From the NCBI RefSeq assembly GCF_014643695.1, contig NZ_BMJY01000007.1:62001-126000 (forward strand): 64,000 bases of DNA, read 5' to 3'. Position numbers and translations under genes: made by a program. The stretch is from Microbacterium album (GTDB taxonomy: Bacteria; Actinomycetota; Actinomycetes; Actinomycetales; Microbacteriaceae). Under the pieces are notes generated by a model, which was not told the DNA's origin, searched no databases, and saw nothing but the letters and a program-made list of their open reading frames with translations. Shown here one piece after another: positions 1 to 8,887 of this stretch; position 1 is the stretch's first letter; each line of letters begins with the position of its first letter.

Positions 1-768
1 GGGTTCAGCCAGTTCACCGTGATGGACCACTGGTTCCAGATGGAGCGCGTGGCCCCCGCGTCCGAGCCCATGCTCGAGGCGTACACGACGCTCGGGTTCC
101 TCGCCGCGGCGACCGAGCGGATGCGCATCGGACCCCTGGTGACGGGCGTGACCTACCGCTACCCGGGCTTGCTCGCCAAGACGGTCACGACGCTCGACGT
201 GCTCAGCTCCGGGCGCGCCATGCTGGGCATCGGCGCCGCGTGGTACGAGCGCGAGCACCACGCGCTCGGTGTTCCGTATCCGGCGATCTCCGAGCGGTTC
301 GAGCGCCTCGAGGAGGCGCTCCAGATCGCGCTGCAGATGTGGAGCGACGACGACGGGCCGTACGAGGGAAGACACTATGCGCTTGCCGAGACGCTCAACA
401 GCCCGCAGCCCATCCAGCGACCGCACCCGCCGATCATGATCGGGGGCAAGGGTGAGCGCAAGACGCTCCGCATCGCGGCCCAGTACGCCCAGATCGTGAA
501 CCTCACGTCGTCCGAGCCCGACGAGGTCGCCCATCTGCTCGACGTGCTCCGTGGGCACTGCGACCGGCTCGGCACCGACTACGACGCGATCGAGAAGACC
601 GTGATCGCGTCCGGGGCGGATCCGTTCGCCCCGGAGTTCCTCGGCCGGATGGAGCGCCTGGCGCGACTGGGCATCACGCAGGTCGTCCTCGGCAACCGCC
701 CGGAGGACCCGGCCGGAGCGGTCGAGCGGCTCGCCGAGGAGGTCCTGCCGAGACTCGCCAAGCTCTAG
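1..768 (+). CDS. LLM-class F420-dependent oxidoreductase, 5' end cut by window
   Basis: The reading frame is open to the first base of the window, so the N-terminus lies outside. The visible part begins with a VMDHWFQ segment and continues with EPMLEAYTTLGFLAAAT, a hallmark of luciferase-like monooxygenase (LLM) proteins of the F420-dependent group. The later GIGAAWYEREH and PPIMIGGKGERKTLRIAA segments are the usual flavin/F420-contacting and barrel segments. The family uses F420H2 or FMN for hydride transfer, and the substrate cannot be deduced. The stop codon shares a CTAG tetranucleotide with the stop of the convergent serine hydrolase. Family assignment is firm; specific function is unknown. 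Confidence 0.85.
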   Translation, partial: GFSQFTVMDHWFQMERVAPASEPMLEAYTTLGFLAAATERMRIGPLVTGVTYRYPGLLAKTVTTLDVLSSGRAMLGIGAAWYEREHHALGVPYPAISERFERLEEALQIALQMWSDDDGPYEGRHYALAETLNSPQPIQRPHPPIMIGGKGERKTLRIAAQYAQIVNLTSSEPDEVAHLLDVLRGHCDRLGTDYDAIEKTVIASGADPFAPEFLGRMERLARLGITQVVLGNRPEDPAGAVERLAEEVLPRLAKL

Positions 769-1916
769 CTCGGACCGACGCCCCCCGCCCAAATCCGCAG
801 GCACCGGACCATCACGCGGAACGGCAGGCTCTGCGCCTGCGTCTGATCGACCGTGCCCGCCACGTGGACGCCCAGCTCCGGGCAGGTGAACAGCCAGGTG
901 CCGGTGGAGCCGGAGTGTCCGACGAGCGTAAGCGGTTCGCGCCCCGGCGCGGCGAGACGATTCACCGAGAACGTCATGGTGCCGAGCCCGTAGCGGAGCA
1001 CCGGGATGTTGCGCAGCCGGTTGCGGCGTTCCGTGAGCAGGTGCCGCGTGGCGGGGTCGCGGAAGGGAGTGCCGGCCACGAGCGCGCGCTCGAAGGCGAG
1101 GAGATCACGGGTGGTGCTGAACAGGTCGTTGCTGGAGGCGATGACCCCGTCCACAGCGACGGGCCGTCGCCCGGCATGAAGCGGCAGGGCCGGCGCGGCT
1201 CCGGCCGGTGGCTCGCTCGCGGGATGCCACGTGCGGGTCAGCCCGAGGGGGGAGGCGATACGGTCCGCGATCAGCGTCGGGAACGGAGTCGAGGTGGCCT
1301 CCTCGAGGATGCGGATCAGGAGCTGGAAGCCGGTGTCCGAATAGCGCGCGAGTTGCGAGCGGGCGGCGAGGTCCTGCGGATCGAAGTGGGGGCGCTGCTG
1401 CGTGCGAGTGATCTCGACGACGTCCTCGAAGCTCCACGACGTGTCCTGCCCGGCCCGAAGGCGTCGGTACAGGCTCGTCCCGCCGCGGCGTCGCTCGAAG
1501 AAGTCGGGCAGGCCCGAGGTGTGGCTGGCGAGGTGGCGGATCGTGATCTGGGGCGTGCGGTCCACACCCCCTCTGACGTGCAGCCCCGTCGTGACGGACG
1601 CCGGAAGGCAGGCTGACACGGACGCGTCAAGGTCGAGCTCTCCTCGCTCGTGCGCCTGCAGGACGAGGGCGGCGATGAAGCGCTTCGTGATGGAGGCGAT
1701 GAAGAAGGGGGCCTCCGGGTCGACGGCCGGCCCGGTGCCCCGCTCCGGGCCGGCAGCTCCCGCCCAGTGCGCGCCTCCGTCCGCGGAGGCCACGGCCAGG
1801 TTCACGTGGTGCAGCCGCCGGCGGGACGCGAGCCCCTCGACGAGGTTCCGCAGCTGCGCGTGCACGCGCTCGGGGACGGCGTCGGTGCTTTTCGCTACGC
1901 GGACGGATGTGCTCAT
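765..1916 (-). CDS. Serine hydrolase of the beta-lactamase / DD-peptidase fold
   Basis: A 383-residue protein of the class C beta-lactamase-like superfamily (PF00144). The catalytic S-I-T-K tetrad starts at Ser75, the second motif is Y192-S-D, and a C-terminal G-H-S-G motif replaces KTG. No convincing signal peptide is seen, so it may be a cytoplasmic esterase or peptidase-like enzyme rather than a true beta-lactamase. An in-frame upstream start would add seven residues, but AGGAGG lies 4 nt before the chosen ATG. The gene is divergent from a PadR regulator across an AT-rich repeat region, so PadR control is likely. Substrate unknown. Confidence 0.82.
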   Translation of the reverse strand: MSTSVRVAKSTDAVPERVHAQLRNLVEGLASRRRLHHVNLAVASADGGAHWAGAAGPERGTGPAVDPEAPFFIASITKRFIAALVLQAHERGELDLDASVSACLPASVTTGLHVRGGVDRTPQITIRHLASHTSGLPDFFERRRGGTSLYRRLRAGQDTSWSFEDVVEITRTQQRPHFDPQDLAARSQLARYSDTGFQLLIRILEEATSTPFPTLIADRIASPLGLTRTWHPASEPPAGAAPALPLHAGRRPVAVDGVIASSNDLFSTTRDLLAFERALVAGTPFRDPATRHLLTERRNRLRNIPVLRYGLGTMTFSVNRLAAPGREPLTLVGHSGSTGTWLFTCPELGVHVAGTVDQTQAQSLPFRVMVRCLRIWAGGVGPS

Positions 1917-1926
1917 GCGGCCTCCT

Positions 1927-1958
1927 ATATGTCTCATAGATATGTCTACTAGATATCT
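1927..1958. promoter_or_regulatory. Candidate PadR operator between serine hydrolase and padR
   Basis: The octamer ATATGTCT occurs twice (1927-1934 and 1940-1947, 13-bp pitch), and AGATAT at 1938-1943 pairs with ATATCT at 1953-1958 as an inverted repeat. ATAT-rich dyads are typical PadR targets. The site lies between two divergent genes, one of them a PadR regulator, in otherwise GC-rich DNA. Function is inferred. Confidence 0.5.
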
Positions 1959-1974
1959 TAGGATCCGCGCTCGC

Positions 1975-1980
1975 TAGGCT
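1975..1980 (+). promoter_or_regulatory. -10 element (TAGGCT) of padR, probably leaderless
   Basis: TAGGCT ends 6 nt before the GTG start, so transcription would begin at or near the start codon. No Shine-Dalgarno sequence fits in between. Confidence 0.5.
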
Positions 1981-1986
1981 TCCGGC

Positions 1987-2532
1987 GTGGGACACGTCAT
2001 CCTGGGCCTGCTGCTGCTCGCGCCGCAGAGCCTCTACGACCTCGTGAAGAGCTTCGAGGCGGGCGTCGCGCTGGTGTACAGCGCCAGCACCGGCAGCATC
2101 AAGCGCGCTCTCGACTCCCTCCTGGAGAAGGAATGGATCGAGGTCGCGAGCGTCGAGCCCGGCGGCCGCGGAAGGAAGGTGTACCGCGCTACTGCTGCCG
2201 GCGCTCGCGAGTTCCGCACCTGGATGACCGGTGAGCTCGCAGGGACCCACTTGGAGACGGCCGCGCTTCCCCGGCTCTTCTTCCTGGGGTTGCTGGAGCC
2301 GCCCGAGCGCGCCCCGGTGCTCCGGCGCATCCAGCGGCGCGCGGCCGCTGACCTCGAGGCTCTCACGGCGGTGGAGCGGAACCTGGATGCGGTGGATGTT
2401 CCTCCTGAGTTCCGCGATGTCGCGACCTACCAGAGGGCGACGCTCGACTACGGGATCGCCTCGGGGCGCCACGCGCTTGCCTGGATCTCCGAGCTCGCCG
2501 ACCGTGTCGAGCGGGAGACGCGCCCCGCCTGA
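1987..2532 (+). CDS. PadR family transcriptional regulator
   Basis: A 181-residue PadR-type protein. The N-terminal winged helix (about residues 1-85) contains the usual order ILGLLLLAPQSLYDLVKSF, then STGSIKRALDSLLEKEWIE (recognition helix and wing), then GRKVYRATAAG. The C-terminal half is an alpha-helical dimerisation domain of the Vir_act_alpha_C type. Start is GTG. It is divergent from the serine hydrolase and is the likely reader of the AT-rich repeats between them. The inducer cannot be deduced. Confidence 0.85.
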   Translation: MGHVILGLLLLAPQSLYDLVKSFEAGVALVYSASTGSIKRALDSLLEKEWIEVASVEPGGRGRKVYRATAAGAREFRTWMTGELAGTHLETAALPRLFFLGLLEPPERAPVLRRIQRRAAADLEALTAVERNLDAVDVPPEFRDVATYQRATLDYGIASGRHALAWISELADRVERETRPA

Positions 2533-2603
2533 TCCGCCCGACCGTGCGGAAATGCCGCGCGAGCGGGGATGAGATCTCCAGCGGCGTCGGGGAGGATGGA
2601 CGC

Positions 2604-4052
2604 ATGGTTCGCGAGCGTGGTCGGCGGATGATCGAGACCGTGCGCAGGGCGATCCACGCGGACGCCTCGCAGCGCACCGCCACCCAGGCGCTGCCCGTCA
2701 TCGACGACGCGACCGCGGTCCGGGTGATCGACCTGGCGATGCGCGTCGCCGAGGTCATGCTCTCGGTCGGCGCGTCCGCGAAGGAGGTCGTCCTCGCCGC
2801 GCTGCGGATCACCCGTGCGTACGGGATCGTCAGCGTGCACGTCGACGTGACGTTCAACTCGGTGACGGTGTCGGACCACCGGCACGGCGACGAGTGGCCC
2901 ATCACACTGATGCGCGTCGTGCGCTCCGCCGTGCCCGACCACTCGAAGCTGCAGCGGCTGCAGGCGCTCGTGCGCGACATCGAGTCGGGCCTGGACCTCG
3001 AGGAGGCGCGTGCGCGGTTCCACCATGTCCGGCGCACGCCGTTCCGCTACCGGCCCCTGGTCGTGGTCCTTTCCCAGGCGCTGCTGGCGGTGGGCGTGGG
3101 GGTCATGTTCGGCGCGTCGTGGGCGATTCTGGCCGTGACGTTCTTCGCGGCGCTCGGCGTGGCGCTGACGCAGGCCGGCCTGGCCCGGTTGCAGGTTCCC
3201 CTGTTCTTCAGCCAGATCGCCGGCGCGTTCGTGCTGACGGCCGTCACGGTGCTGACGGCGATGCTCGCGCGCGCGGGGATCGAGCCGTTCGTCGACGTGC
3301 GCGCGTCGATCGTCGTGTCGTCCGGCATCGTCCTGATGCTCGCGGGTCTGGCCGTCGTCGGCGCCGCGCAGGACGCCATCGACGGCTTCTCGCTCACGGC
3401 CGGAGGGCGCATCCTCGAGCTGACGCTGCAGACGCTCGGCGTGGTGCTCGGCATCCTGGTCGGGCTCGAGCTCGCGCGCGCGCTCGGTGTCGGCATGCAG
3501 CCGCCCAGCGAGCCCCTCCCCCTCGGGCCCGTGGCGGCCCAGTTCGCGGGTGCCGTGCTGGTGGCCGTCGCCGTGGCCGTCTTCAACGGGGCCGGGTTGC
3601 GCATCATCGTCGTGAGCGCCCTGCTCGGGATCATCGCGTGGGCGGGGTTCGCGGGGACGAGCGCGACCGGCCTCGATCAGGCCCCGGCGAGCTTCGCGGG
3701 CGCGCTGGTCGCGAGCGTGGTCGGCGCGATCATCGCGCAGCGGCTGCACGTTCCCTCCGTCGCCGTCACGACCGCCGCGATCCTCCCGCTCGTGCCGGGG
3801 GCCGCGGTCTTCCGCGGGCTCCTCGGGCTGGTCGAGGCGGGGGGCGAGACCGAGCACATCCTGTTCGCGACGTCCTCCCTCATCACGGCCGGCATGGTCG
3901 GGATCGCGCTCGCGGCAGGAGCGACGCTGGGCCTGTTCATCGGCTCCCCGCTCGGGCGCACGATCGGCGGTCTCCGCTCGATCCGCGCCGCCGTCGGCCG
4001 GCCGACGGCGGGCGGCGCGAACGTCATCGTCCGCGCCGAGCGGCGGGACTGA
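2604..4052 (+). CDS. ThrE-type threonine/serine exporter family membrane protein
   Basis: A 482-residue protein with the two-part ThrE architecture. The N-terminal ThrE (DUF1212, PF06738) domain includes MRVAEVMLSVGASAKEV and VHVDVTFNSVTVSD, followed by about ten hydrophobic segments from roughly residue 145 onward (ThrE_2 region). The family exports threonine and serine by proton motive force in Corynebacterium glutamicum; substrate here is inferred. I place the start at the ATG preceded by GGAGG with an 8-nt gap, because an upstream GTG in frame would add a polar stretch unlike relatives. Confidence 0.85.
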   Translation: MVRERGRRMIETVRRAIHADASQRTATQALPVIDDATAVRVIDLAMRVAEVMLSVGASAKEVVLAALRITRAYGIVSVHVDVTFNSVTVSDHRHGDEWPITLMRVVRSAVPDHSKLQRLQALVRDIESGLDLEEARARFHHVRRTPFRYRPLVVVLSQALLAVGVGVMFGASWAILAVTFFAALGVALTQAGLARLQVPLFFSQIAGAFVLTAVTVLTAMLARAGIEPFVDVRASIVVSSGIVLMLAGLAVVGAAQDAIDGFSLTAGGRILELTLQTLGVVLGILVGLELARALGVGMQPPSEPLPLGPVAAQFAGAVLVAVAVAVFNGAGLRIIVVSALLGIIAWAGFAGTSATGLDQAPASFAGALVASVVGAIIAQRLHVPSVAVTTAAILPLVPGAAVFRGLLGLVEAGGETEHILFATSSLITAGMVGIALAAGATLGLFIGSPLGRTIGGLRSIRAAVGRPTAGGANVIVRAERRD

Positions 4053-4107
4053 GTTCGATCCCGTCGCTCCCGTCTGACGGCGGATCGAGGTGGCGGCAGG
4101 AGGTCGC

Positions 4108-4848
4108 ATGCGGCAGGCTACCGGTGTGCGTGCAGCCATCCCGCGGCGCCGGTCGCGGAGGCACCTGCGACTGGTGCCTCCGCCGCGGTCCGAGCGGCCG
4201 AGGCGTGGGGCAGGATGGTCCGGTCTGCTTCTCCTCGCGATCGCGGCGGCGGCCATCCCGTTCCTGATGAGTCGCGCCGACGGGCTGATCGACTTCCCCT
4301 CGCCGCTGCAGGACGTGTTCACCGCGTCCGCGCTCGAGCCGGACGTCGCCGCCATCGCTGACAGCATGTTCCTCACGGAGGAGGGACGCGAGATCTTCAC
4401 GGCGGCGCAGCCGGAGCTCCTCGACGCGGACGGGATCGCGGAGGTGTGCGGGCCGCACGCCGGGGGGTGCTTCCTCTCCACCGGCAACGCGCGACACCTG
4501 GACCGCATCTATATCCTCTGGCCGGACGACCCGCGCTACCGCCACGCGGTCATCACGACCGCCGCGCACGAGCTTCTGCACGCCGCCTACGAGCGGCTCG
4601 AGCCGCCCGTGCGCGAACGGGTCGACGAGATCCTCGCCGAGGAGGTCGTGAGGATCCCTCCCGGGGACGAGCTGCACGGTCGCATCGAGACCTCGGTGGG
4701 CGACAAGGAGGGCAACCGGCCGACCGAGCTGTTCGCGTATCTCGGTTCCGAGATCATGCCCGAGGGCGGCTTCCCTCCGGAGCTGGAGGCCGTATACGCC
4801 CGGTACTTCACGGACCGAGCCGCGCTCGTCGGGCTCCGGGGAGGCTAG
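4108..4848 (+). CDS. Membrane-anchored protein with HExxH zinc-protease motif
   Basis: A 246-residue protein with a basic N-terminus, one transmembrane segment at about residues 41-55 (SGLLLLAIAAAAIPFLM) and an extracytoplasmic domain. The motif A-H-E-L-L-H-A-A matches HExxH of zincin metallopeptidases, and a downstream ELFAYLGSEI helix could give the third ligand. Cys pairs (CGPHAGGC) suggest a disulfide outside the cell. AGGAGG stands 4 nt before the chosen ATG. I do not recognise a named family; a peptidase role rests on the motif and topology only. Confidence 0.62.
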   Translation: MRQATGVRAAIPRRRSRRHLRLVPPPRSERPRRGAGWSGLLLLAIAAAAIPFLMSRADGLIDFPSPLQDVFTASALEPDVAAIADSMFLTEEGREIFTAAQPELLDADGIAEVCGPHAGGCFLSTGNARHLDRIYILWPDDPRYRHAVITTAAHELLHAAYERLEPPVRERVDEILAEEVVRIPPGDELHGRIETSVGDKEGNRPTELFAYLGSEIMPEGGFPPELEAVYARYFTDRAALVGLRGG

Positions 4849-4870
4849 CGACGGGCTCGGTCCTGCCGCG

Positions 4871-5836
4871 TCACGTGCGGCCGACGAGGTCGGCGAGCGC
4901 GCCGACGGCCTCCTCCCCCACCAGCGCGCCCTCGAGGAGGGGCAGGTCCACCCGCGGGACGTCCGGCAGCCGCTCACGGAGATCGGCCAGGAGGGCCTCC
5001 TCGCGAGCGCGGCGCCCGGCGAGCAGACGGCCCGCGTCCGCCGGCGATCGACGGTTCGCCACCGCGGCCACCACGGCGATCCCGAGCTCGCGCAGTCGAT
5101 CGAGGATCTCCAGCGTCTCTGCCACGGGCAGCGGCTCGGGGACGAAGACCACCACGAACCCCGCGGTCTCCGGGTTCGCGAGCACGTCGCGCAGGCGCGC
5201 GAAGCGCTCCCGGCGGATCAGGAGCACGCGGCGCAGCTCGGCGTCACGCGCGCGCTCGTCGCGTCCGCCCAGCCGGCGCATCGCGGCGGCGAACCCCTCC
5301 GATCGCTCGCGGTTGGCCAGCAGCGACTCGGTCCAGGACGCCAGGCCCCCCGGCAGGCTCAGCAGGCGCAGCGTGTGCCCGGACGGCGCGGTGTCGAACA
5401 CGACGAGGTCATAGCGGTCCAGCCCGTGCTCGAGCGTCTCGGCCACTCGCTCGAGCACCGCCGACTCGTGTGTGCCCGGGGCGTCGCGCGCGAGCTCGAG
5501 GTGCCGACGTGCGGCGGCGTGCAGACGCTCGGGCAGCAGGCGCCGCATCGCGTCGCCGACGGCCTCGAGGTGCCGCATGACGGTGCGCGCCGGGTCGATC
5601 TCGAGCCCGTCGACGATTCCGCCGGCCGCCGTCGTCGCGAGCCGCGACGGATCGTCGCCGAGGGCCTGCTGCCACAGGTGGCCGAGACTGTGCGCCGGAT
5701 CGGTCGACACGACGAGCACGCGCGCCCCCTCGCGAGCCCGGGCCAGGGCGATCGCCGACCCGAGGGACGTCTTGCCCACCCCGCCCTTGCCGCCGACGAA
5801 CAGCACCCTGCGAGCGTCGAGCGCGTCTAGCAGCAC
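4871..5836 (-). CDS. ArsA/Get3-like P-loop ATPase
   Basis: A 321-residue SIMIBI-class ATPase with the deviant Walker A GGKGGVGKTS at residues 15-24, the switch I region STDPAHSLGHLW, and switch II VVFDTAPSGHTLRLLSLP. These are diagnostic of the ArsA/Get3 family. The Cys ligands used by arsenite pumps are not seen, so arsenic export is unlikely; a targeting or metal-handling ATPase is more plausible. It overlaps the end of the small upstream gene by 10 nt and follows cstA, forming a cstA - small Cys-Cys protein - ATPase unit. Confidence 0.82.
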   Translation of the reverse strand: MLLDALDARRVLFVGGKGGVGKTSLGSAIALARAREGARVLVVSTDPAHSLGHLWQQALGDDPSRLATTAAGGIVDGLEIDPARTVMRHLEAVGDAMRRLLPERLHAAARRHLELARDAPGTHESAVLERVAETLEHGLDRYDLVVFDTAPSGHTLRLLSLPGGLASWTESLLANRERSEGFAAAMRRLGGRDERARDAELRRVLLIRRERFARLRDVLANPETAGFVVVFVPEPLPVAETLEILDRLRELGIAVVAAVANRRSPADAGRLLAGRRAREEALLADLRERLPDVPRVDLPLLEGALVGEEAVGALADLVGRT

Positions 5837-6090
5837 GAGACGTGCTCCAGCGGCGACCGGTCCATTCCCATCCGGCGGTGCCAGTCGTGGAAACCCTCGT
5901 AGAGCGCGGGCATCAGCTCCACGGTGTAATAGGCGGCCGGATCCGGCACGCCGAGCGCCTCGGCCAACACGACGAGCGTGAAGTGGTCGTCCTCTTCCCG
6001 CCGGGCCCGCGCGAAGGTGCGCCGGTAGGGCCCCGCGTAGAACTCGTCGAGCCCCGCGACGAACGCGGCCCAGCGGGAGGGGACCCTCAC
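5827..6090 (-). CDS. Small conserved protein ending in Cys-Cys ('cory-CC-star' type)
   Basis: An 87-residue soluble protein rich in aromatic and charged residues (FYAGPYRRTFARARREEDDHF, then YEGFHDWHRRMG) that ends exactly with Cys-Cys before the stop codon. Its length, terminal CC and position immediately before an ArsA-like ATPase match what I recall as the cory-CC-star family of Actinobacteria. Its 3' end overlaps the ATPase gene and it lies 10 nt after cstA. The terminal thiols suggest metal binding, modification or a client role for the ATPase; this is inference. Confidence 0.65.
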   Translation of the reverse strand: MRVPSRWAAFVAGLDEFYAGPYRRTFARARREEDDHFTLVVLAEALGVPDPAAYYTVELMPALYEGFHDWHRRMGMDRSPLEHVSCC

Positions 6091-6100
6091 GCGTCCGCGC

Positions 6101-7822
6101 TCACTCTCGCCTCGCCGTGCGCACGTTCGCGGTCGCGACGTGATCGAGCAGGTCGGCGTCGTCCGGTTCCTGCGGTTCGTTGCGGGCCTTGACCATCGCC
6201 GTGACGCCCTCGATGGCGACCCATACGGACGCGAGGATGATCACCACGTCGAGCACCAGCAGCAGCCAGTTGCCGGTCGAGACGAACGTCCCCACCTGCA
6301 CGAGCGCGGCGCTGAACGACATGACGAACACGAACGCGAGGGGGATCAGAGACACCCACACGTTGCGGCGCTTGCGGATCAGGATGACCGACACGATGAT
6401 CAGCGTCAGTGACGCCAGCAACTGGTTCGTCGTGCCGAACAGCGGCCAGATCGTGAGGCCGCCCGACCCGTCCAGGCCCTGGCTGAAGGTCAGGCTGACG
6501 GCGACGACGAGCACGATCACGGTCGCGACGAGCTTGTTCAGCTTGATGCCCGCCGACTCGAACGCCTCCTGCACCACGAAGCGCTGCAGACGCACGCCCG
6601 TGTCCATGGTCGTCGCGGCGAAGAGCACCGCCATGGTCGCCAGGATCGTCGCGCTGAGGGACGCGGGGATCCCGAGACCGGCGTTGATGATGTTGCCGCC
6701 GCCGGCGACGAACGCCGCCACGCCGCCCTGGTTGAACGCGTGGTAGATCTCCTCCCACTGTGCCAGCGTCTGGAAGCCGGCGGTCGCCGCGATGATGGAT
6801 CCCAGGGCGAGCATGCCCTCACCGACGGCGCCGAAGTAGCCGACGAAGCGGGCATCCGGCTCCTTGTCGAGCTGCTTCGACGACGTGCCGGACGCGACCA
6901 TGCCGTGGAAGCCCGAGATCGCGCCGCAGGCGATCGTCACGAACAGCAGCGGCACCAGGCTCGGCGTGCCCTCCGGGAGGGCCGTGTTGATCGCGGGCGC
7001 CACGAGCGTGGGACCGGCGATCAGCACGCCGAGGAACAGCACCCCCAGTCCGATGAACAGCTGCACGCCGTTGATGTAGTCGCGCGGCTGCAGCAGCACC
7101 CACACCGGCAGCAGCGACGCGATGCCCGCGTACAGGAACAGCGCCACGATCCAGAACGTCGCGGGGGACACGCCGAGGATGGTCTCGGGCAGCACGATCG
7201 GCACGGCGTCGCCCAGCAGGATGAGCGCGTACAGCGCCGCGACACCGAGCACCGTCACGACGACGAGGTTCCAGCGCAGCCGGTAGACGGCGACGCCGAC
7301 CAGCAGGGCCACCGGGATCGCGCCCCAGGCGGGGATCACGGCCGACGGCGTGTTGATCAGCAGGTCCTTGATGACCACCGCGAAGGCCGTGTTGACCATG
7401 AGCAGCAGGAGGAAGATCACCACCAGGAACAGCGCCGAGCCGCGCCGACCGATGTAGCGCGCGGCGAGGGAGCCCATCGAGCGGCCCTTGTTGCGCTGCG
7501 ACGCCCACAGCGCGCCCAGGTCGTGCATGCCCGCGAAGAACACCGTGCCCAGCGTCACCCACAGGAAGGCGGGCAGCCATCCCCAGATGACGGCGACCGC
7601 CGGCCCGACGATGGGGGCCGCGCCCGCGACCGAGGTGAAGTGGTGCCCCCACAGCACGTACTTGTTGGTCGGGACGTAGTCGACGCCGTCGCTCAACTCG
7701 TGCGCGGGAGTGCGGAAGGACGCGTTCAACTGGAACACGCGCCTGCCGAGGAAACGGGAGTAGAGCAGGTAACCGGCCGCGAACATGGCCAGGCCGATCA
7801 CCAGCAGGATGAGAGCGTTCAC
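6101..7822 (-). CDS. cstA: Carbon starvation protein A, peptide/pyruvate transporter family
   Basis: A 573-residue polytopic protein with the CstA signature near its start (YVLWGHHFTSVAGAAPIVGP) and many hydrophobic helices. The family imports peptides and/or pyruvate during carbon limitation. The GTG start gives the N-terminus VNALILLVIGLAMFAAGY, a good first helix, and has AAGGA 7 nt upstream; an earlier in-frame start would add a 29-residue polar leader. It is followed closely by the Cys-Cys protein and the ArsA-like ATPase. Confidence 0.92.
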   Translation of the reverse strand: MNALILLVIGLAMFAAGYLLYSRFLGRRVFQLNASFRTPAHELSDGVDYVPTNKYVLWGHHFTSVAGAAPIVGPAVAVIWGWLPAFLWVTLGTVFFAGMHDLGALWASQRNKGRSMGSLAARYIGRRGSALFLVVIFLLLLMVNTAFAVVIKDLLINTPSAVIPAWGAIPVALLVGVAVYRLRWNLVVVTVLGVAALYALILLGDAVPIVLPETILGVSPATFWIVALFLYAGIASLLPVWVLLQPRDYINGVQLFIGLGVLFLGVLIAGPTLVAPAINTALPEGTPSLVPLLFVTIACGAISGFHGMVASGTSSKQLDKEPDARFVGYFGAVGEGMLALGSIIAATAGFQTLAQWEEIYHAFNQGGVAAFVAGGGNIINAGLGIPASLSATILATMAVLFAATTMDTGVRLQRFVVQEAFESAGIKLNKLVATVIVLVVAVSLTFSQGLDGSGGLTIWPLFGTTNQLLASLTLIIVSVILIRKRRNVWVSLIPLAFVFVMSFSAALVQVGTFVSTGNWLLLVLDVVIILASVWVAIEGVTAMVKARNEPQEPDDADLLDHVATANVRTARRE

Positions 7823-7937
7823 AGGGAGTCCTTCCGTCGTCGTTGTCGGAGGTGCTGCGCGCTCAGGATACGCCCAGGATGGGCGATCGCGCCCGGCACT
7901 CGCCCGCACCGCCGCGGGCGCGTCACGCGGGGGTGGC

Positions 7938-7943
7938 TAGGCT
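7938..7943 (+). promoter_or_regulatory. -10 element (TAGGCT) of the Nudix gene, probably leaderless
   Basis: The hexamer ends 6 nt before the ATG of the Nudix gene and no ribosome-binding site is visible between them. Confidence 0.5.
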
Positions 7944-7949
7944 GACCGC

Positions 7950-8378
7950 ATGGACATGCGAGTGGCGGCCTACTGCGTCATCGTCGACGACGAGGAGCGC
8001 GTGCTGCTCTCCCGCTGGATCGAGGGACGCACCCCCGCGTGGTCGATGCCCGGCGGCGGGCTCGAGCCGGGCGAGGATCCCGCGGACGCCGCGCGCCGCG
8101 AGGTGTGGGAGGAGACCGGATACGAGGTGCGCCTGGACGGGCTCCTCGGCATCGACTCGCACGTCGTCCCCGCCCGCAGGCGCATCAGCCGCGACACGGC
8201 CGTGCCCATGCACGCCCTGCGCATCGTGTATCGAGCGACCGTGACCGGCGGGACGCTCACGCACGAGGTCGACGGATCGAGCGATATGGCGGAGTGGATC
8301 CCGCTGACGAAGGTGCGCGGGATCGAGCGGGTGAGCCTCGTCGACATCGCACTCGGCATGGCCGGACTGCAGACCTGA
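7950..8378 (+). CDS. Nudix hydrolase
   Basis: A 142-residue protein with a complete Nudix box (G-x5-E-x7-R-E-x2-E-E-x-G) at residues 36-58, reading [20 protein letters not shown] in its core. The fold binds Mg2+ and cleaves nucleoside diphosphates linked to another moiety; the substrate is not evident. The start follows a TAGGCT hexamer by 6 nt. Confidence 0.88.
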   Translation: MDMRVAAYCVIVDDEERVLLSRWIEGRTPAWSMPGGGLEPGEDPADAARREVWEETGYEVRLDGLLGIDSHVVPARRRISRDTAVPMHALRIVYRATVTGGTLTHEVDGSSDMAEWIPLTKVRGIERVSLVDIALGMAGLQT

Positions 8379-8421
8379 GCGCGCCCCCATCGACGCACCC
8401 TCTCGACGCATCGGAGTCAAC

Positions 8422-8859
8422 GTGAACAACCGCCTGCTGCTCGTCAACGGACCCAACCTCAACCTCCTCGGCACGCGGGAGCCTGAGATCTACGGCACGG
8501 AGACGCTCGACGACGTGTTCGCCATGGCCACGGCGGTCGCCCGCGAGGTCGGCTTCGAGCTGCGCGCGTTCCAGAGCAACCACGAGGGCGCCCTGATCGA
8601 CGTCATCCACGAGGCGCGCGGCGACTGCGACGGGATCGTCATCAACCCCGGCGGGCTCACGCACACCTCCGTGGCGCTGCGCGACGCGCTCACGGGGGTC
8701 GCGCTGCCGTTCGCGGAGGTGCACCTGTCGAACGTGCACGCGCGCGAACCGTTCCGGCACCACTCGTACCTCTCCGATGTCGCCAGCTGCGTCATCGTCG
8801 GCGCGGGCGTGCAGGGCTACGAGTTCGCGATCCGCCGCCTCGCCGCGCTGCTGCGCTGA
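8422..8859 (+). CDS. aroQ: 3-dehydroquinate dehydratase, type II
   Basis: A 145-residue protein, the usual size for the dodecameric type II enzyme that converts 3-dehydroquinate to 3-dehydroshikimate in the shikimate pathway. It shows the N-terminal [21 protein letters not shown] motif with catalytic Tyr24, the [16 protein letters not shown] segment, and [17 protein letters not shown] carrying the catalytic His and substrate Arg. Start is GTG with GGAG about 7 nt upstream. Whether it serves biosynthesis or quinate catabolism cannot be told; no other aro gene is adjacent. Confidence 0.95.
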   Translation: MNNRLLLVNGPNLNLLGTREPEIYGTETLDDVFAMATAVAREVGFELRAFQSNHEGALIDVIHEARGDCDGIVINPGGLTHTSVALRDALTGVALPFAEVHLSNVHAREPFRHHSYLSDVASCVIVGAGVQGYEFAIRRLAALLR

Positions 8860-8887
8860 CAGGCGCGGCGGCACCGGGCCGCGCGCG

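Noticed and set aside
2448..4508. 686-codon frame antisense to the ThrE-type gene
   Set aside because: Shadow of a membrane protein gene with improbable low-complexity charged sequence.
4871..5836. Arsenite efflux ATPase ArsA
   Set aside because: No arsenite-binding cysteines and no arsB/arsR nearby; it fits the broader ArsA/Get3-like class.
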